From Streptomyces sp. BK340 (GTDB lineage Bacteria > Actinomycetota > Actinomycetes > Streptomycetales > Streptomycetaceae), in assembly GCF_007827595.1 (NCBI RefSeq), contig NZ_VISR01000019.1:62001-126000 (forward strand): DNA of 64,000 nt. The letters are read 5' to 3'. Position 1 is the first letter of the stretch, and every line of letters begins with the position of its first letter. The notes beneath the pieces were generated by a model. That model had not been told where the DNA came from. It did no database searches and saw nothing but the letters and a program-made list of their open reading frames with translations. Positions 17,207 to 25,979 of the stretch are shown in pieces. Position numbers and translations under genes: made by a program.

Positions 17207-18643
17207 TCAGGAGACGCCCAGCTCCTTGGCGTTGGCCTTGAGGTCCTCGATGCCACCGCACATGAAGAACGCCTGCTCGGGGAAGTGGTCGTACTCACCG
17301 TCGCAGATCGCGTTGAACGCGGCGATCGACTCGTCGAGCGGCACGTCCGAGCCGTCCACGCCGGTGAACTGCTTGGCGACGTGGGTGTTCTGGGACAGGA
17401 AGCGCTCCACACGACGGGCACGGTGGACAACGAGCTTGTCCTCCTCGCCCAGCTCGTCGATACCGAGGATCGCGATGATGTCCTGGAGGTCCTTGTACTT
17501 CTGCAGGATCGTCTTCACGCGCATGGCCGCGTTGTAGTGATCCGCAGCGATGTAGCGCGGGTCCAGGATCCGGGACGTGGAGTCCAGCGGGTCCACGGCC
17601 GGGTAGATGCCCTTCTCGGAGATCGGACGGGACAGAACCGTCGTCGCGTCGAGGTGGGCGAAGGTGGTGGCCGGGGCCGGGTCGGTCAGGTCGTCCGCGG
17701 GGACGTAGATCGCCTGCATCGAGGTGATCGAGTGACCACGGGTCGAGGTGATGCGCTCCTGGAGGAGACCCATCTCGTCGGCCAGGTTCGGCTGGTAGCC
17801 CACCGCGGAGGGCATACGGCCGAGCAGGGTCGACACCTCGGAACCGGCCTGCGTGAAGCGGAAGATGTTGTCGATGAAGAACAGCACGTCCTGCTTCTGG
17901 ACGTCACGGAAGTACTCGGCCATGGTGAGGCCGGCCAGCGCGACGCGCAGACGGGTGCCCGGGGGCTCGTCCATCTGACCGAAGACCAGGGCGGTCTTGT
18001 CGATGACGCCCGAGTCGGTCATCTCCTCGATGAGGTCGTTGCCCTCACGGGTGCGCTCACCGACACCGGCGAACACGGAGACACCGTCGTGGTTGTTGGC
18101 GACGCGGTAGATCATCTCCTGGATGAGCACCGTCTTGCCGACGCCGGCACCACCGAACAGACCGATCTTGCCGCCCTTGACGTACGGGGTCAGCAGGTCG
18201 ATGACCTTGACGCCGGTCTCGAACATCTCGGTCTTCGACTCGAGCTCGTCGAAGTTCGGGGCCTTGCGGTGGATGCCCCAGCGCTCGCCCTCGTACTTCT
18301 CGTCGACGTTCAGCACCTCACCGAGGGTGTTGAACACCTTGCCCTTGGTGAAGTCACCGACGGGCACCGTGATGGAGTTGCCGGTGTCGGTGACCGCGGC
18401 CTGGCGGACCAGACCGTCGGTGGGCTGCATGGAGATGGTGCGGACCAGGCCGTCGCCCAGGTGCTGGGCGACCTCGAGGGTCAGCGTCTTCTTCTCGCCG
18501 GCGTTGGCCGGGTCGGCCACCTCGACGTGAAGGGCGTTGTAGATCTCCGGCATCGCGTCGACGGGGAACTCCACGTCGACGACCGGGCCGATGACCCGGG
18601 CGACGCGGCCCGTAGCCGCCGCGGTCTCAACAGTGGTGGTCAT
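17207..18643 (-). CDS. atpD: ATP synthase F1 beta subunit
   Basis: A 478-residue catalytic beta subunit. Walker A GGAGVGKTVLI, GERTREGNDL with the catalytic Glu, Walker B LFFIDNIFRFTQAGSE, and the C-terminal DELSEED-like segment (LGIDELGEEDK) are all present. The ATG overlaps the atpG stop by one base (TAATG), giving translational coupling. Normal length. Confidence 0.98.
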   Translation of the reverse strand: MTTTVETAAATGRVARVIGPVVDVEFPVDAMPEIYNALHVEVADPANAGEKKTLTLEVAQHLGDGLVRTISMQPTDGLVRQAAVTDTGNSITVPVGDFTKGKVFNTLGEVLNVDEKYEGERWGIHRKAPNFDELESKTEMFETGVKVIDLLTPYVKGGKIGLFGGAGVGKTVLIQEMIYRVANNHDGVSVFAGVGERTREGNDLIEEMTDSGVIDKTALVFGQMDEPPGTRLRVALAGLTMAEYFRDVQKQDVLFFIDNIFRFTQAGSEVSTLLGRMPSAVGYQPNLADEMGLLQERITSTRGHSITSMQAIYVPADDLTDPAPATTFAHLDATTVLSRPISEKGIYPAVDPLDSTSRILDPRYIAADHYNAAMRVKTILQKYKDLQDIIAILGIDELGEEDKLVVHRARRVERFLSQNTHVAKQFTGVDGSDVPLDESIAAFNAICDGEYDHFPEQAFFMCGGIEDLKANAKELGVS

Positions 18644-19560
18644 TATCGGTCACTCCCCGCGGTCGCGTCGGCCAGGGCGCTCGCGCCACCGACGATCTCG
18701 CTGATTTCCTGGGTGATTTCGGCCTGGCGGGCCGCGTTGGCAAGACGGGAGAGCGTGTTGATCAGCTCGCCCGCGTTGTCGGTGGCCGACTTCATCGCGC
18801 GCCGCGTGGCGGCGTGCTTCGAAGCGGCCGACTGGAGCAGCGCGTTGTAGATACGGCTTTCCACGTAGCGCGGCAGCAGGGCGTCGAGGACGTCCTCCGC
18901 CGAGGGCTCGAAGTCGTACAGCGGGAGGATCTCGCCCGTGGGGACGGCCTCTTCCGCGACCTCTTCGAGACGCAGCGGCAGCAGCCGTGCGTCGAGCGCG
19001 GTCTGCGTCATCATCGAGACGAACTCGGTGTAGACGATGTGGAGTTCGTCCACGCCGCCCTCGGCCGAGTCCTTCTCGATGGCCTCGATCAGAGGCTCCG
19101 CCACCTTCTTGGCGTCCGCGTACGACGGCTCGTCGGTGAAGCCCGTCCACGACTCCGAGATCTTGCGCTCACGGAAGTTGTAGTGGGCGACACCACGGCG
19201 GCCGACGATGTACGTGTCCACCTGCTTGCCCTCGCGCTCCAGGCGCTCGGTCAGCTGCTCCGCCGCCTTGATGGCGTTGGAGTTGAAGGCGCCGGCCAGA
19301 CCGCGGTCGCTCGTGAGGAGCAGGACCGCGGCACGGGTCGGGTTCTCCGCCTCCGTGGTGAGCGGGTGCTTGGTGTTCGAACCCGTACCGACCGCCGTGA
19401 CCGCGCGCGTCAGCTCGGTCGCGTACGGCGTGGAGGCCGCCACCTTGCGCTGCGCCTTGACGACGCGCGAGGCGGCGATCATCTCCATCGCCTTCGTGAT
19501 CTTCTTGGTCGCGCTGACGGATCGGATGCGACGCTTGTAGACCCGGAGCTGGGCTCCCAT
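18643..19560 (-). CDS. atpG: ATP synthase F1 gamma subunit
   Basis: A 305-residue gamma subunit forming the rotating shaft inside alpha3beta3. The N-terminal helix MGAQLRVYKRRIRSVSATKK and the C-terminal helix (NAARQAEITQEISEIVGGA) are the conserved coiled-coil parts. The middle Rossmann-like domain contains LTSDRGLAGAFN. The actinobacterial length is slightly longer than in E. coli because of an insert near residues 190-220. It lies 21 bases downstream of atpA. Confidence 0.97.
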   Translation of the reverse strand: MGAQLRVYKRRIRSVSATKKITKAMEMIAASRVVKAQRKVAASTPYATELTRAVTAVGTGSNTKHPLTTEAENPTRAAVLLLTSDRGLAGAFNSNAIKAAEQLTERLEREGKQVDTYIVGRRGVAHYNFRERKISESWTGFTDEPSYADAKKVAEPLIEAIEKDSAEGGVDELHIVYTEFVSMMTQTALDARLLPLRLEEVAEEAVPTGEILPLYDFEPSAEDVLDALLPRYVESRIYNALLQSAASKHAATRRAMKSATDNAGELINTLSRLANAARQAEITQEISEIVGGASALADATAGSDR

Positions 19561-19581
19561 GAGTCAGGTCCCTTCCTTACG

Positions 19582-21174
19582 TCACTTGGCGGCAGCGGCA
19601 GGAACGTCCTCGCCGAGCAGCTTGCCGTCCGAGGTCTCGAACTGCTTCTTGAACTCCGCGATGGCGTCGTCGATCGCCTGGATGGTGTCGTTCGACATCT
19701 TGGCGCCCTCGCGGATCGAGGTGAGCAGGCCCGACTCCTTGCGGTGCAGGTAGTCCAGCAGCTCCTTCTCGAAGCGGCGGATGTCGACGACCGGAACGTC
19801 GTCCATACGGCCGTTGGTGCCGGCCCAGACGGAGACGACCTGGTCCTCGGTGGCCATCGGCTGGTACTGGTCCTGCTTCAGCAGCTCGACCATGCGCTGA
19901 CCGCGCTCCAGCTGCTGCTTCGACGCGGCGTCCAGGTCGGATCCGAAGGCGGCGAACGCCTCCAGCTCACGGAACTGGGCGAGGTCCACGCGGAGACGGC
20001 CGGAGACCTGGCGCATCGCCTTGTGCTGCGCGGAACCACCGACTCGGGAGACGGAGATACCGACGTTCAGCGCGGGACGCTGACCGGCGTTGAACAGGTC
20101 CGACTCCAGGAAGCACTGGCCGTCGGTGATGGAGATGACGTTGGTCGGGATGAACGCCGAGACGTCGTTGGCCTTGGTCTCGACGATCGGCAGACCGGTC
20201 ATCGAGCCGGCACCCATGTCGTCGGAGAGCTTGGCGCAGCGCTCCAGCAGACGGGAGTGCAGGTAGAAGACGTCACCCGGGTAGGCCTCACGGCCCGGCG
20301 GGCGGCGCAGCAGCAGGGACACGGCGCGGTAGGCGTCGGCCTGCTTCGAGAGGTCGTCGAAGATGATGAGGACGTGCTTGCCCTCGTACATCCACTGCTG
20401 ACCGATGGCCGAACCGGTGTACGGCGCCAGGTACTTGAAGCCGGCCGGGTCGGACGCCGGGGCGGCGACGATGGTCGTGTACTCCAGGGCGCCGTTCTCC
20501 TCCAGCGCGCGGCGCACGCCGGCGATGGTGGAGCCCTTCTGGCCGATGGCGACGTAGATGCAGCGGACCTGCTTCTTCGGGTCGCCCGAGCGCCAGTTGT
20601 CGCGCTGGTTGATGATCGTGTCGACGGCCAGGGCGGTCTTGCCGGTCTGGCGGTCACCGATGATCAGCTGACGCTGACCACGGCCGATCGGGGTCATCGC
20701 GTCGACGGCCTTGTAGCCCGTCTCCATCGGCTCGTGCACCGACTTGCGCTGCATGACCGTGGGGGCCTGCAGCTCGAGGGCGCGGCGGCCGGACGTCTCG
20801 ATCTCGCCGAGGCCGTCGATCGGGTTGCCGAGCGGGTCGACGACACGGCCGAGGTAGCCCTCGCCGACCGCGACGGAGAGGACCTCACCGGTACGCGTGA
20901 CCGGCTGACCCTCCTCGATGCCACTGAACTCACCGAGGACGATGGCACCGATCTCGCGCTCCTCGAGGTTGAGGGCGAGGCCGAGGGTGCCGTCCTCGAA
21001 CTTCAGCAGTTCGTTGGCCATGGCCGAGGGCAGGCCCTCGACCTTCGCGATGCCGTCGCCGGCAAGGGTGACCGTACCGACCTCCTCGCGCGAGGCCGCG
21101 TCCGGCTTGTACGACTGGACAAAGTTCTCCAGCGCGTCCCGGATCTCCTCCGGCCGGATCGTGAGCTCCGCCAT
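19582..21174 (-). CDS. atpA: ATP synthase F1 alpha subunit
   Basis: A 530-residue regulatory nucleotide-binding alpha subunit. The N-terminal beta barrel is followed by Walker A GDRQTGKTALAV, the region VLIIFDDLSKQADAYR, and the alpha signature SAFIPTNVISITDGQ with the arginine-finger segment GISVSRVGGSAQ. The start at 21174 is supported by a GGGAACCC leader and family alignment. A 129-base gap separates it from atpH and contains no strong hairpin. Confidence 0.98.
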   Translation of the reverse strand: MAELTIRPEEIRDALENFVQSYKPDAASREEVGTVTLAGDGIAKVEGLPSAMANELLKFEDGTLGLALNLEEREIGAIVLGEFSGIEEGQPVTRTGEVLSVAVGEGYLGRVVDPLGNPIDGLGEIETSGRRALELQAPTVMQRKSVHEPMETGYKAVDAMTPIGRGQRQLIIGDRQTGKTALAVDTIINQRDNWRSGDPKKQVRCIYVAIGQKGSTIAGVRRALEENGALEYTTIVAAPASDPAGFKYLAPYTGSAIGQQWMYEGKHVLIIFDDLSKQADAYRAVSLLLRRPPGREAYPGDVFYLHSRLLERCAKLSDDMGAGSMTGLPIVETKANDVSAFIPTNVISITDGQCFLESDLFNAGQRPALNVGISVSRVGGSAQHKAMRQVSGRLRVDLAQFRELEAFAAFGSDLDAASKQQLERGQRMVELLKQDQYQPMATEDQVVSVWAGTNGRMDDVPVVDIRRFEKELLDYLHRKESGLLTSIREGAKMSNDTIQAIDDAIAEFKKQFETSDGKLLGEDVPAAAAK

Positions 21175-21303
21175 CTGGGTTCCCTGCTCTCCTTGTTGGG
21201 CCCGAAGTTTCGGTGGGGGTCTGGGGGCGACCCCCAGGAATCCTCTTCACGGCCCAACCAGGGCCGTAAGTACGTACTGCTTTTCTCGAATGCCGAGGTG
21301 CTG

Positions 21304-22119
21304 CTAGCTCGCCATGCGGCGGGCCGCGTCCTCCAGCCGGTCCGCGAGGGAACCGTTGATGACCTCGTCACCGACCTGCACCCGGATCCCGCCGACGACC
21401 TCGGGGTCGACGTCCAGGTTGAGGTGCATCCGGCGGCCGTAGAGCTTGGTCAGGGCGGCGCCGAGGCGCTGCTTCTGGCCGTCGCTCAGCGGCACCGCCG
21501 AGGTGACGACGGCGACCATGCGGTCCCGGCGCTCGGCGGCGAGCTTGGACAGGGACTCCAGTCCCGATTCCAGGCTACGTCCACGCGGCGCGGTCACGAG
21601 GCGCGTCACCAGACGCTCGGTGGCGGGCTTGGCCCGGCCGCCGAGGAGCCGGTGCAGCAGCTCGACCTTGGCCGAGGCGCTCGCGGAGCGGTCGGTGAGC
21701 GCTGCGCGCAGCTCGGTGTTCGAGGCGACGATCCGGCCGAACCGGAACAGCTCGTCCTCGACGTCGTCGAGCGTGTTCGCCTTCTCCGCCGCCGTGAGGT
21801 CGGCGATGTTCGCCAGCTCCTCCAGCGAGTCCACCAGGTCACGCGACTGCGACCAGCGGGAACGGACCATGCCGGACACGACGTCGACCGTGGTCTCGCC
21901 GACCTGGCCGCCGATGAGGCGCCGGACCAGCTCGGCCTTGGCCTCACCGGGCTGCGCCGGGTCGGTGAAGACCCGACGCAGGCTGGGCTCGCGGTCGAGC
22001 AGCGCGGTGACGGCCGCCAGCTCGTCCGCGAGCTGGACGGCGTCCACGGACGTGGAGTCCGTCAGCGCGTCGAGACGCTCACGTGCGGCTGCCAGGGCCT
22101 CGCGGCTCGCTCCGTTCAT
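21304..22119 (-). CDS. atpH: ATP synthase delta subunit
   Basis: A 271-residue delta subunit, the long actinobacterial form (E. coli has about 177). It joins F1 to the peripheral stalk. The conserved C-terminal part includes YGRRMHLNLDVDPEVVGGIRV, VGDEVINGS and LADRLEDAARRM. The start overlaps the atpF stop by 4 bases (ATGA), so synthesis is coupled. Confidence 0.96.
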   Translation of the reverse strand: MNGASREALAAARERLDALTDSTSVDAVQLADELAAVTALLDREPSLRRVFTDPAQPGEAKAELVRRLIGGQVGETTVDVVSGMVRSRWSQSRDLVDSLEELANIADLTAAEKANTLDDVEDELFRFGRIVASNTELRAALTDRSASASAKVELLHRLLGGRAKPATERLVTRLVTAPRGRSLESGLESLSKLAAERRDRMVAVVTSAVPLSDGQKQRLGAALTKLYGRRMHLNLDVDPEVVGGIRVQVGDEVINGSLADRLEDAARRMAS

Positions 22120-22661
22120 CGCGTGGCCTCGGCCTTCTCCTCGAGCTCGTCGAGGAAGCGGTCGATCACACGGCTCTGCCGGGCGTGGTCCTCGAGGGAC
22201 TCACCGACGAGCTTGCCGGCCAGGTCGGTGGCGAGCTTGCCGACGTCCTGACGCAGGGCGCCCGCGGCAGCCTTGCGGTCGGCCTCGATCTGGGCGTGAC
22301 CGGCGGCGACGATCTCCTCGCGCTGCCGCTGGCCCTCGGCCCGCATCTCGGCGATGAGGGCGGCACCCTGCTCCTGCGCCTCCTGGCGCAGGCGCGCGGC
22401 CTCGTGCCGGGCCTCGGCGAGCTGGGCCTTGTACTGCTCGAGGACGCTCTGGGCCTCGGTCTGCGCGGCCTCGGCCTTCTCAATACCGCCCTCGATGGCC
22501 TCGCGACGCTCTTCCAGAACCTTGTTGATGGTCGGGAGGAGCTTCTTGGCGAGGAAGATGAAGACGATGGCGAAAGCAATCAGGCCGATGACAAGCTCTG
22601 GGATCTCGGGGATCAGAGGATTCTGCTCCTCTGTCGCCGCCAGCGTTACCAGGGCGTTCAC
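22116..22661 (-). CDS. atpF: ATP synthase Fo subunit b
   Basis: A 181-residue peripheral-stalk subunit. One N-terminal transmembrane helix (about 20-40, ELVIGLIAFAIVFIFLA) is followed by a long Ala/Glu/Arg/Gln-rich coiled coil to the end. The length and charge pattern are typical of actinobacteria. Confidence 0.96.
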   Translation of the reverse strand: MNALVTLAATEEQNPLIPEIPELVIGLIAFAIVFIFLAKKLLPTINKVLEERREAIEGGIEKAEAAQTEAQSVLEQYKAQLAEARHEAARLRQEAQEQGAALIAEMRAEGQRQREEIVAAGHAQIEADRKAAAGALRQDVGKLATDLAGKLVGESLEDHARQSRVIDRFLDELEEKAEATR

Positions 22662-22702
22662 ATCAGTGCCTTCCGTCTAAGGGAGTTGCGTCGAAGCGCG
22701 CT

Positions 22703-22945
22703 TCAGCTACGGAAGAGGAAGCCCATGACGATACCGATCAGCGCCAGGGCCTCACAGAAGGCGAAACCCATGATCTGGTTGGCGCGGATCAGACCGGCAG
22801 CCTCGGGCTGGCGGGCGAGGGCCTGGGTGCCGTTACCGAAGATGATGCCGACGCCGATGCCGGGGCCGATCGCAGCGAGGCCGTAGCCGACCGAACCGAG
22901 GTTGCCGGAGAGGCCGTCAGCGGCGAGGGTCTGGAGAGCGGACAT
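22703..22945 (-). CDS. atpE: ATP synthase Fo subunit c
   Basis: An 80-residue hairpin of two transmembrane helices that forms the proton-carrying c-ring. The Gly-rich helix 1 (AAIGPGIGVGIIFG), the polar loop ARQPE and helix 2 with the proton-binding Glu65 in GFAFCEALALIG are intact. AGAAGGAAGAACCGGC lies upstream of the ATG as ribosome binding site. Confidence 0.98.
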   Translation of the reverse strand: MSALQTLAADGLSGNLGSVGYGLAAIGPGIGVGIIFGNGTQALARQPEAAGLIRANQIMGFAFCEALALIGIVMGFLFRS

Positions 22946-23028
22946 GCCGGTTCTTCCTTCTCTTCTTTACGCGTACCGGTGGGGGTTGGCCACCGGACAG
23001 TCAGGTTGGACAGGGAGGGCGAGGAGGC

Positions 23029-23844
23029 TCAGTGGTGCTCGGCGAGAGCGCCCTGAACGTAGTTGCAGGCGAGGAGTACGAAGACGTACGCCTGAACAGC
23101 CTGGATGAAGAGCTCGAACGCCGTGAGCAGCACGGTCATCACGAACGAGGCGCCAGCGTAGATGATGCCGACTCCGTTCAGCAGGTACCAGCTGCCGATG
23201 GTGAAGGTCAGCAGCAGCAGGTGGCCGGCGAACATGTTCGCGAACAGTCGGACCGCGTGCGTGAAGGGGCGGATCAGGACGTTCGAGAAGAAGTCGATGA
23301 TCACGATCACCGGCAGTACGGCGCCGAGCGACTTGTCGTAACCGGTGATGTTCTTCAGACCGCCGAGGAACCCGTGCTTCTTGAACGTCAGGAACATCCA
23401 CAGGATGTAGACGATGGCCGCCAGCCCTGCCGGGAAGGCGATCATGGAGGTCACGGGGAACTGTGCCAGCGGGATCACGGACCACAGGTTCATGATCCAG
23501 ATGAAGAAGAACAGCGACACCATGAGGGGTACGTACTTCTCGCCCTCGCGCTTGCCCAGCGTCTCGTAGACGATGCCGCGGCGGACGAAGTCGTACCCGG
23601 CCTCACCGATCATCTGGAGCTTGCCCGGCACGAGCTTGGGCCTGGCGAACGCGGCCCAGAAGAAAGCGACGATCGCGACCGTGCCCAGCAGGGCCAGCAG
23701 CATCGGCTTGTTGAACTCGAACCCGCCGACAGTGAAGAGCGGCTTGAAGACAAAGGAATGCAGGCCGGGAGCCGGGAATCCACATCCGGTGAAGATGTGA
23801 CAGTCGGACTCGAAGGCGAGCACCTGCGTCGGGTCAGCACTCAC
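23029..23844 (-). CDS. atpB: ATP synthase Fo subunit a
   Basis: A 271-residue membrane stator subunit that forms the proton half-channels against the c-ring. It has five or six transmembrane helices. The conserved channel region FTHAVRLFANMFAGHLLL carries the essential Arg, and the last helix contains ELFIQAVQAYVFVLL. The start is uncertain. The GTG at 23844 has AAGGAG six bases upstream and is chosen; an ATG at 23859 would add five residues. The stop is followed by an 83-base gap to atpE. Confidence 0.95.
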   Translation of the reverse strand: MSADPTQVLAFESDCHIFTGCGFPAPGLHSFVFKPLFTVGGFEFNKPMLLALLGTVAIVAFFWAAFARPKLVPGKLQMIGEAGYDFVRRGIVYETLGKREGEKYVPLMVSLFFFIWIMNLWSVIPLAQFPVTSMIAFPAGLAAIVYILWMFLTFKKHGFLGGLKNITGYDKSLGAVLPVIVIIDFFSNVLIRPFTHAVRLFANMFAGHLLLLTFTIGSWYLLNGVGIIYAGASFVMTVLLTAFELFIQAVQAYVFVLLACNYVQGALAEHH

Positions 23845-24069
23845 CGCGGGCTCCTTCATCGTGGCGCATAGATACGGCAACCTCGTTGTGTCGGCGCGAC
23901 GCGGGGCCGCGGTTCGGCACGGGACTGGTGTTACGGATGTGGGGGCGGCTGTGGGGCATCTCGCCTCGCGATTGAACAGGCGTCAGCTCAGATGCCCGCG
24001 CCCGCGATGCCGCAGTTGGCACCGGACGATAGCAGCATCTCCTGCGTGCCTTTATCCCGGCCCTACCTC

Positions 24070-24510
24070 TCACCGTGAGTGCCCTGTCTTCTCGGGCTTG
24101 TCGCCCGTCGACGAGGCATCAGGTTCGACGTAGAGAATCTTGGCCTTCATGTGGGCACGGGTCTGCGCGACGATCCACGCCAGAGTGGTGACCACGAGAA
24201 CGATGGCGAAGACACGGGGATTGAACAGGTTCGTGTCCTTGAACACGGCCACGAAGACGACCAGCAGGAGCAACTGGGCCGTGTAGAGCATCAGCCCCAT
24301 GCCCTGGAAGAGCTGCGGAAGCGACTTCGCGATGCGCTGCAGAACGTAGAGACCGGACCCCATGAAGAGGCACACGACCGCCGTCGCGACGACAGCCCCG
24401 ATCGCCCCCTTGCCGCCCGCGACCACTGCGCTGACGACGACGCAGAGTGCGCCGACGACAGCCGTGGGTACGGCGGCCTGGGCCAGGATCCGGGCGTCAT
24501 TGGACGGCAT
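24070..24510 (-). CDS. atpI: ATP synthase-associated protein AtpI
   Basis: A 146-residue membrane protein with four hydrophobic helices (about 12-32, 38-58, 75-95 and 100-120), first in the atp operon. AtpI-like proteins help c-ring assembly or Mg2+ handling. The ATG at 24510 has GTGAAAGCGGAG about 7-18 bases upstream. A Rex-like operator lies 126 bases further upstream. Confidence 0.88.
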   Translation of the reverse strand: MPSNDARILAQAAVPTAVVGALCVVVSAVVAGGKGAIGAVVATAVVCLFMGSGLYVLQRIAKSLPQLFQGMGLMLYTAQLLLLVVFVAVFKDTNLFNPRVFAIVLVVTTLAWIVAQTRAHMKAKILYVEPDASSTGDKPEKTGHSR

Positions 24511-24635
24511 GGCGGCAACTCCGCTTTCACAGGGGGGCAGGTGTCGTCATGGACGAGCGTAGTCCCGGGCTGAGTGATCGAGACCTCACGCCATTGGACC
24601 GACGCACTTCGGTCCTTCGGCTCTATCCGGGGTTC

Positions 24636-24653
24636 TCGTGAACCGTATCACAA
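24636..24653. promoter_or_regulatory. Candidate Rex operator upstream of the atp operon
   Basis: TCGTGAACCGTATCACAA matches the Streptomyces Rex site TTGTGAACGCGTTCACAA at 13 of 18 positions; four of the five mismatches fall in the central bases. Rex is an NADH/NAD+ sensor that represses respiratory genes when NADH is low. The site is placed to act on the atpI promoter, which is not itself resolved. Confidence 0.6.
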
Positions 24654-24685
24654 ACTATTTGATGAGGTCTTTACCTGGTAGGTGT

Positions 24686-24717
24686 GCGCGCTGTCACACA
24701 TGAGTGTGACAGCGCGC
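24686..24717. terminator. Perfect 14-bp hairpin between ispG and the atp operon
   Basis: GCGCGCTGTCACAC pairs perfectly with GTGTGACAGCGCGC around a 4-nt loop, 96 bases past the ispG stop. It probably ends the isoprenoid/exporter operon and insulates atpI. It has no U-tract. The rest of 24511-24812 holds the Rex-like site and no gene. Confidence 0.75.
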
Positions 24718-24812
24718 GTCTGTGCAAAAACTGGGGTGTCTTGTCTGGTATTAGGGCCCTTTGCTCCCCCACGACTTGGCAATGCTCTAGTCAGATTCTT
24801 ACCCTTGCCGAG

Positions 24813-25940
24813 CTACTCGGTCCCGGCCTCCTCCGCTGACGCGGCCAGCTTGAGAGCCTCCTCGATCAGGGTCTCCGCGATCTTGGATTCGGGCACGGTC
24901 CGCACGACCTCGCCCCGGACGAAGATCTGCCCCTTGCCGTTGCCGGAGGCCACACCCAGGTCCGCCTCCCGGGCCTCGCCCGGTCCGTTGACCACACATC
25001 CCATCACCGCGACCCGCAGCGGGACGTCCATGCCCTCCAGGGCGGCGGTCACCTCCGCGGCCAGGCGGTAGACGTCCACCTGGGCCCGGCCGCACGACGG
25101 ACAGGAGACGATCTCCAGCTTGCGCGGGCGCAGCTCCAGCGCCTGCAGGATCTGGATGCCGACCTTGACCTCCTCCACCGGCGGCGCCGACAGCGACACC
25201 CGGATCGTGTCGCCGATGCCCTGCCGGAGCAGGGCGCCGAAGGCCACGGCCGACTTCACCGTGCCCTGGAAGGCGGGGCCGGCCTCGGTGACGCCCAGGT
25301 GCAGGGGGTAGTCGCACGCCTCGGCCAGCAGTTCGTAGGCGCGGATCATCACCACCGGGTCGTTGTGCTTCACGGAGATCTTCAGATCGTGGAAGTCGTG
25401 CTCCGCGAAGAGGGACGCCTCCCACAGCGCGGACTCCACCAGCGCCTCGGGGGTCGCCCTGCCGTGCTTGGCCAGCAGGCGGGCGTCCAGCGAACCGGCG
25501 TTGACCCCGATCCGGATCGGGGTGCCCCGGTCCTTGGCCGCGCGGGCGATGGCCGCCACCTGGTCGTCGAACTTCCTGATGTTGCCCGGGTTCACCCGGA
25601 TCCCGGCGCAGCCGGCGTCGATGGCGGCGAAGACGTACTTCGGCTGGAAGTGGATGTCGGCGACGACCGGCAGGGACGACTTGGCCGCGATGACGGGCAG
25701 CGCCTCCGCGTCGTCCTGCGACGGGCACGCGACCCGGACGATGTCGCAGCCCGCCGCCGCCAGCTCGGCGATCTGCTGGAGGGTCGCGTTCACGTCGGCC
25801 GTGACCGTCGTGGTCATCGACTGCACCGAGACGGGGAAGTCTCCGCCGACGCCCACCGGGCCCACGTGCAGCGCACGGGTCCTGCGGCGCTCCCCCAGGG
25901 TCTGCGGCGGTACGGCGGGCATTCCGAGCTGGACCGTCAT
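24813..25940 (-). CDS. ispG: 4-hydroxy-3-methylbut-2-enyl diphosphate synthase (MEP pathway)
   Basis: A 375-residue iron-sulfur enzyme (GcpE) that converts MEcPP to HMBPP, the penultimate step of the MEP isoprenoid route. The TIM-barrel part holds VQSMTTTVTADV and the substrate-binding VNPGNIRKFD. The C-terminal cluster-binding Cys residues are visible in SCPSCGRAQ and MGCVVNGPGE with the conserved Glu in LGVASGNGKG. The protein is complete. It is the last gene of the operon that starts at the glycosyltransferase 33531-34811, 39 bases after dxs. Housekeeping ispG in Streptomyces normally sits with dxr, so this is probably an extra copy. Confidence 0.95.
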   Translation of the reverse strand: MTVQLGMPAVPPQTLGERRRTRALHVGPVGVGGDFPVSVQSMTTTVTADVNATLQQIAELAAAGCDIVRVACPSQDDAEALPVIAAKSSLPVVADIHFQPKYVFAAIDAGCAGIRVNPGNIRKFDDQVAAIARAAKDRGTPIRIGVNAGSLDARLLAKHGRATPEALVESALWEASLFAEHDFHDLKISVKHNDPVVMIRAYELLAEACDYPLHLGVTEAGPAFQGTVKSAVAFGALLRQGIGDTIRVSLSAPPVEEVKVGIQILQALELRPRKLEIVSCPSCGRAQVDVYRLAAEVTAALEGMDVPLRVAVMGCVVNGPGEAREADLGVASGNGKGQIFVRGEVVRTVPESKIAETLIEEALKLAASAEEAGTE

Positions 25941-25979
25941 TCTCCTCGTTCCCTCCTGGTCGGCGTGGTGACGCTGGTG

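Noticed and set aside
18814..22251. An 1145-residue plus-strand frame across atpG, atpA and atpH
   Set aside because: Antisense shadow. The minus strand encodes well-conserved ATP synthase subunits over its whole length.
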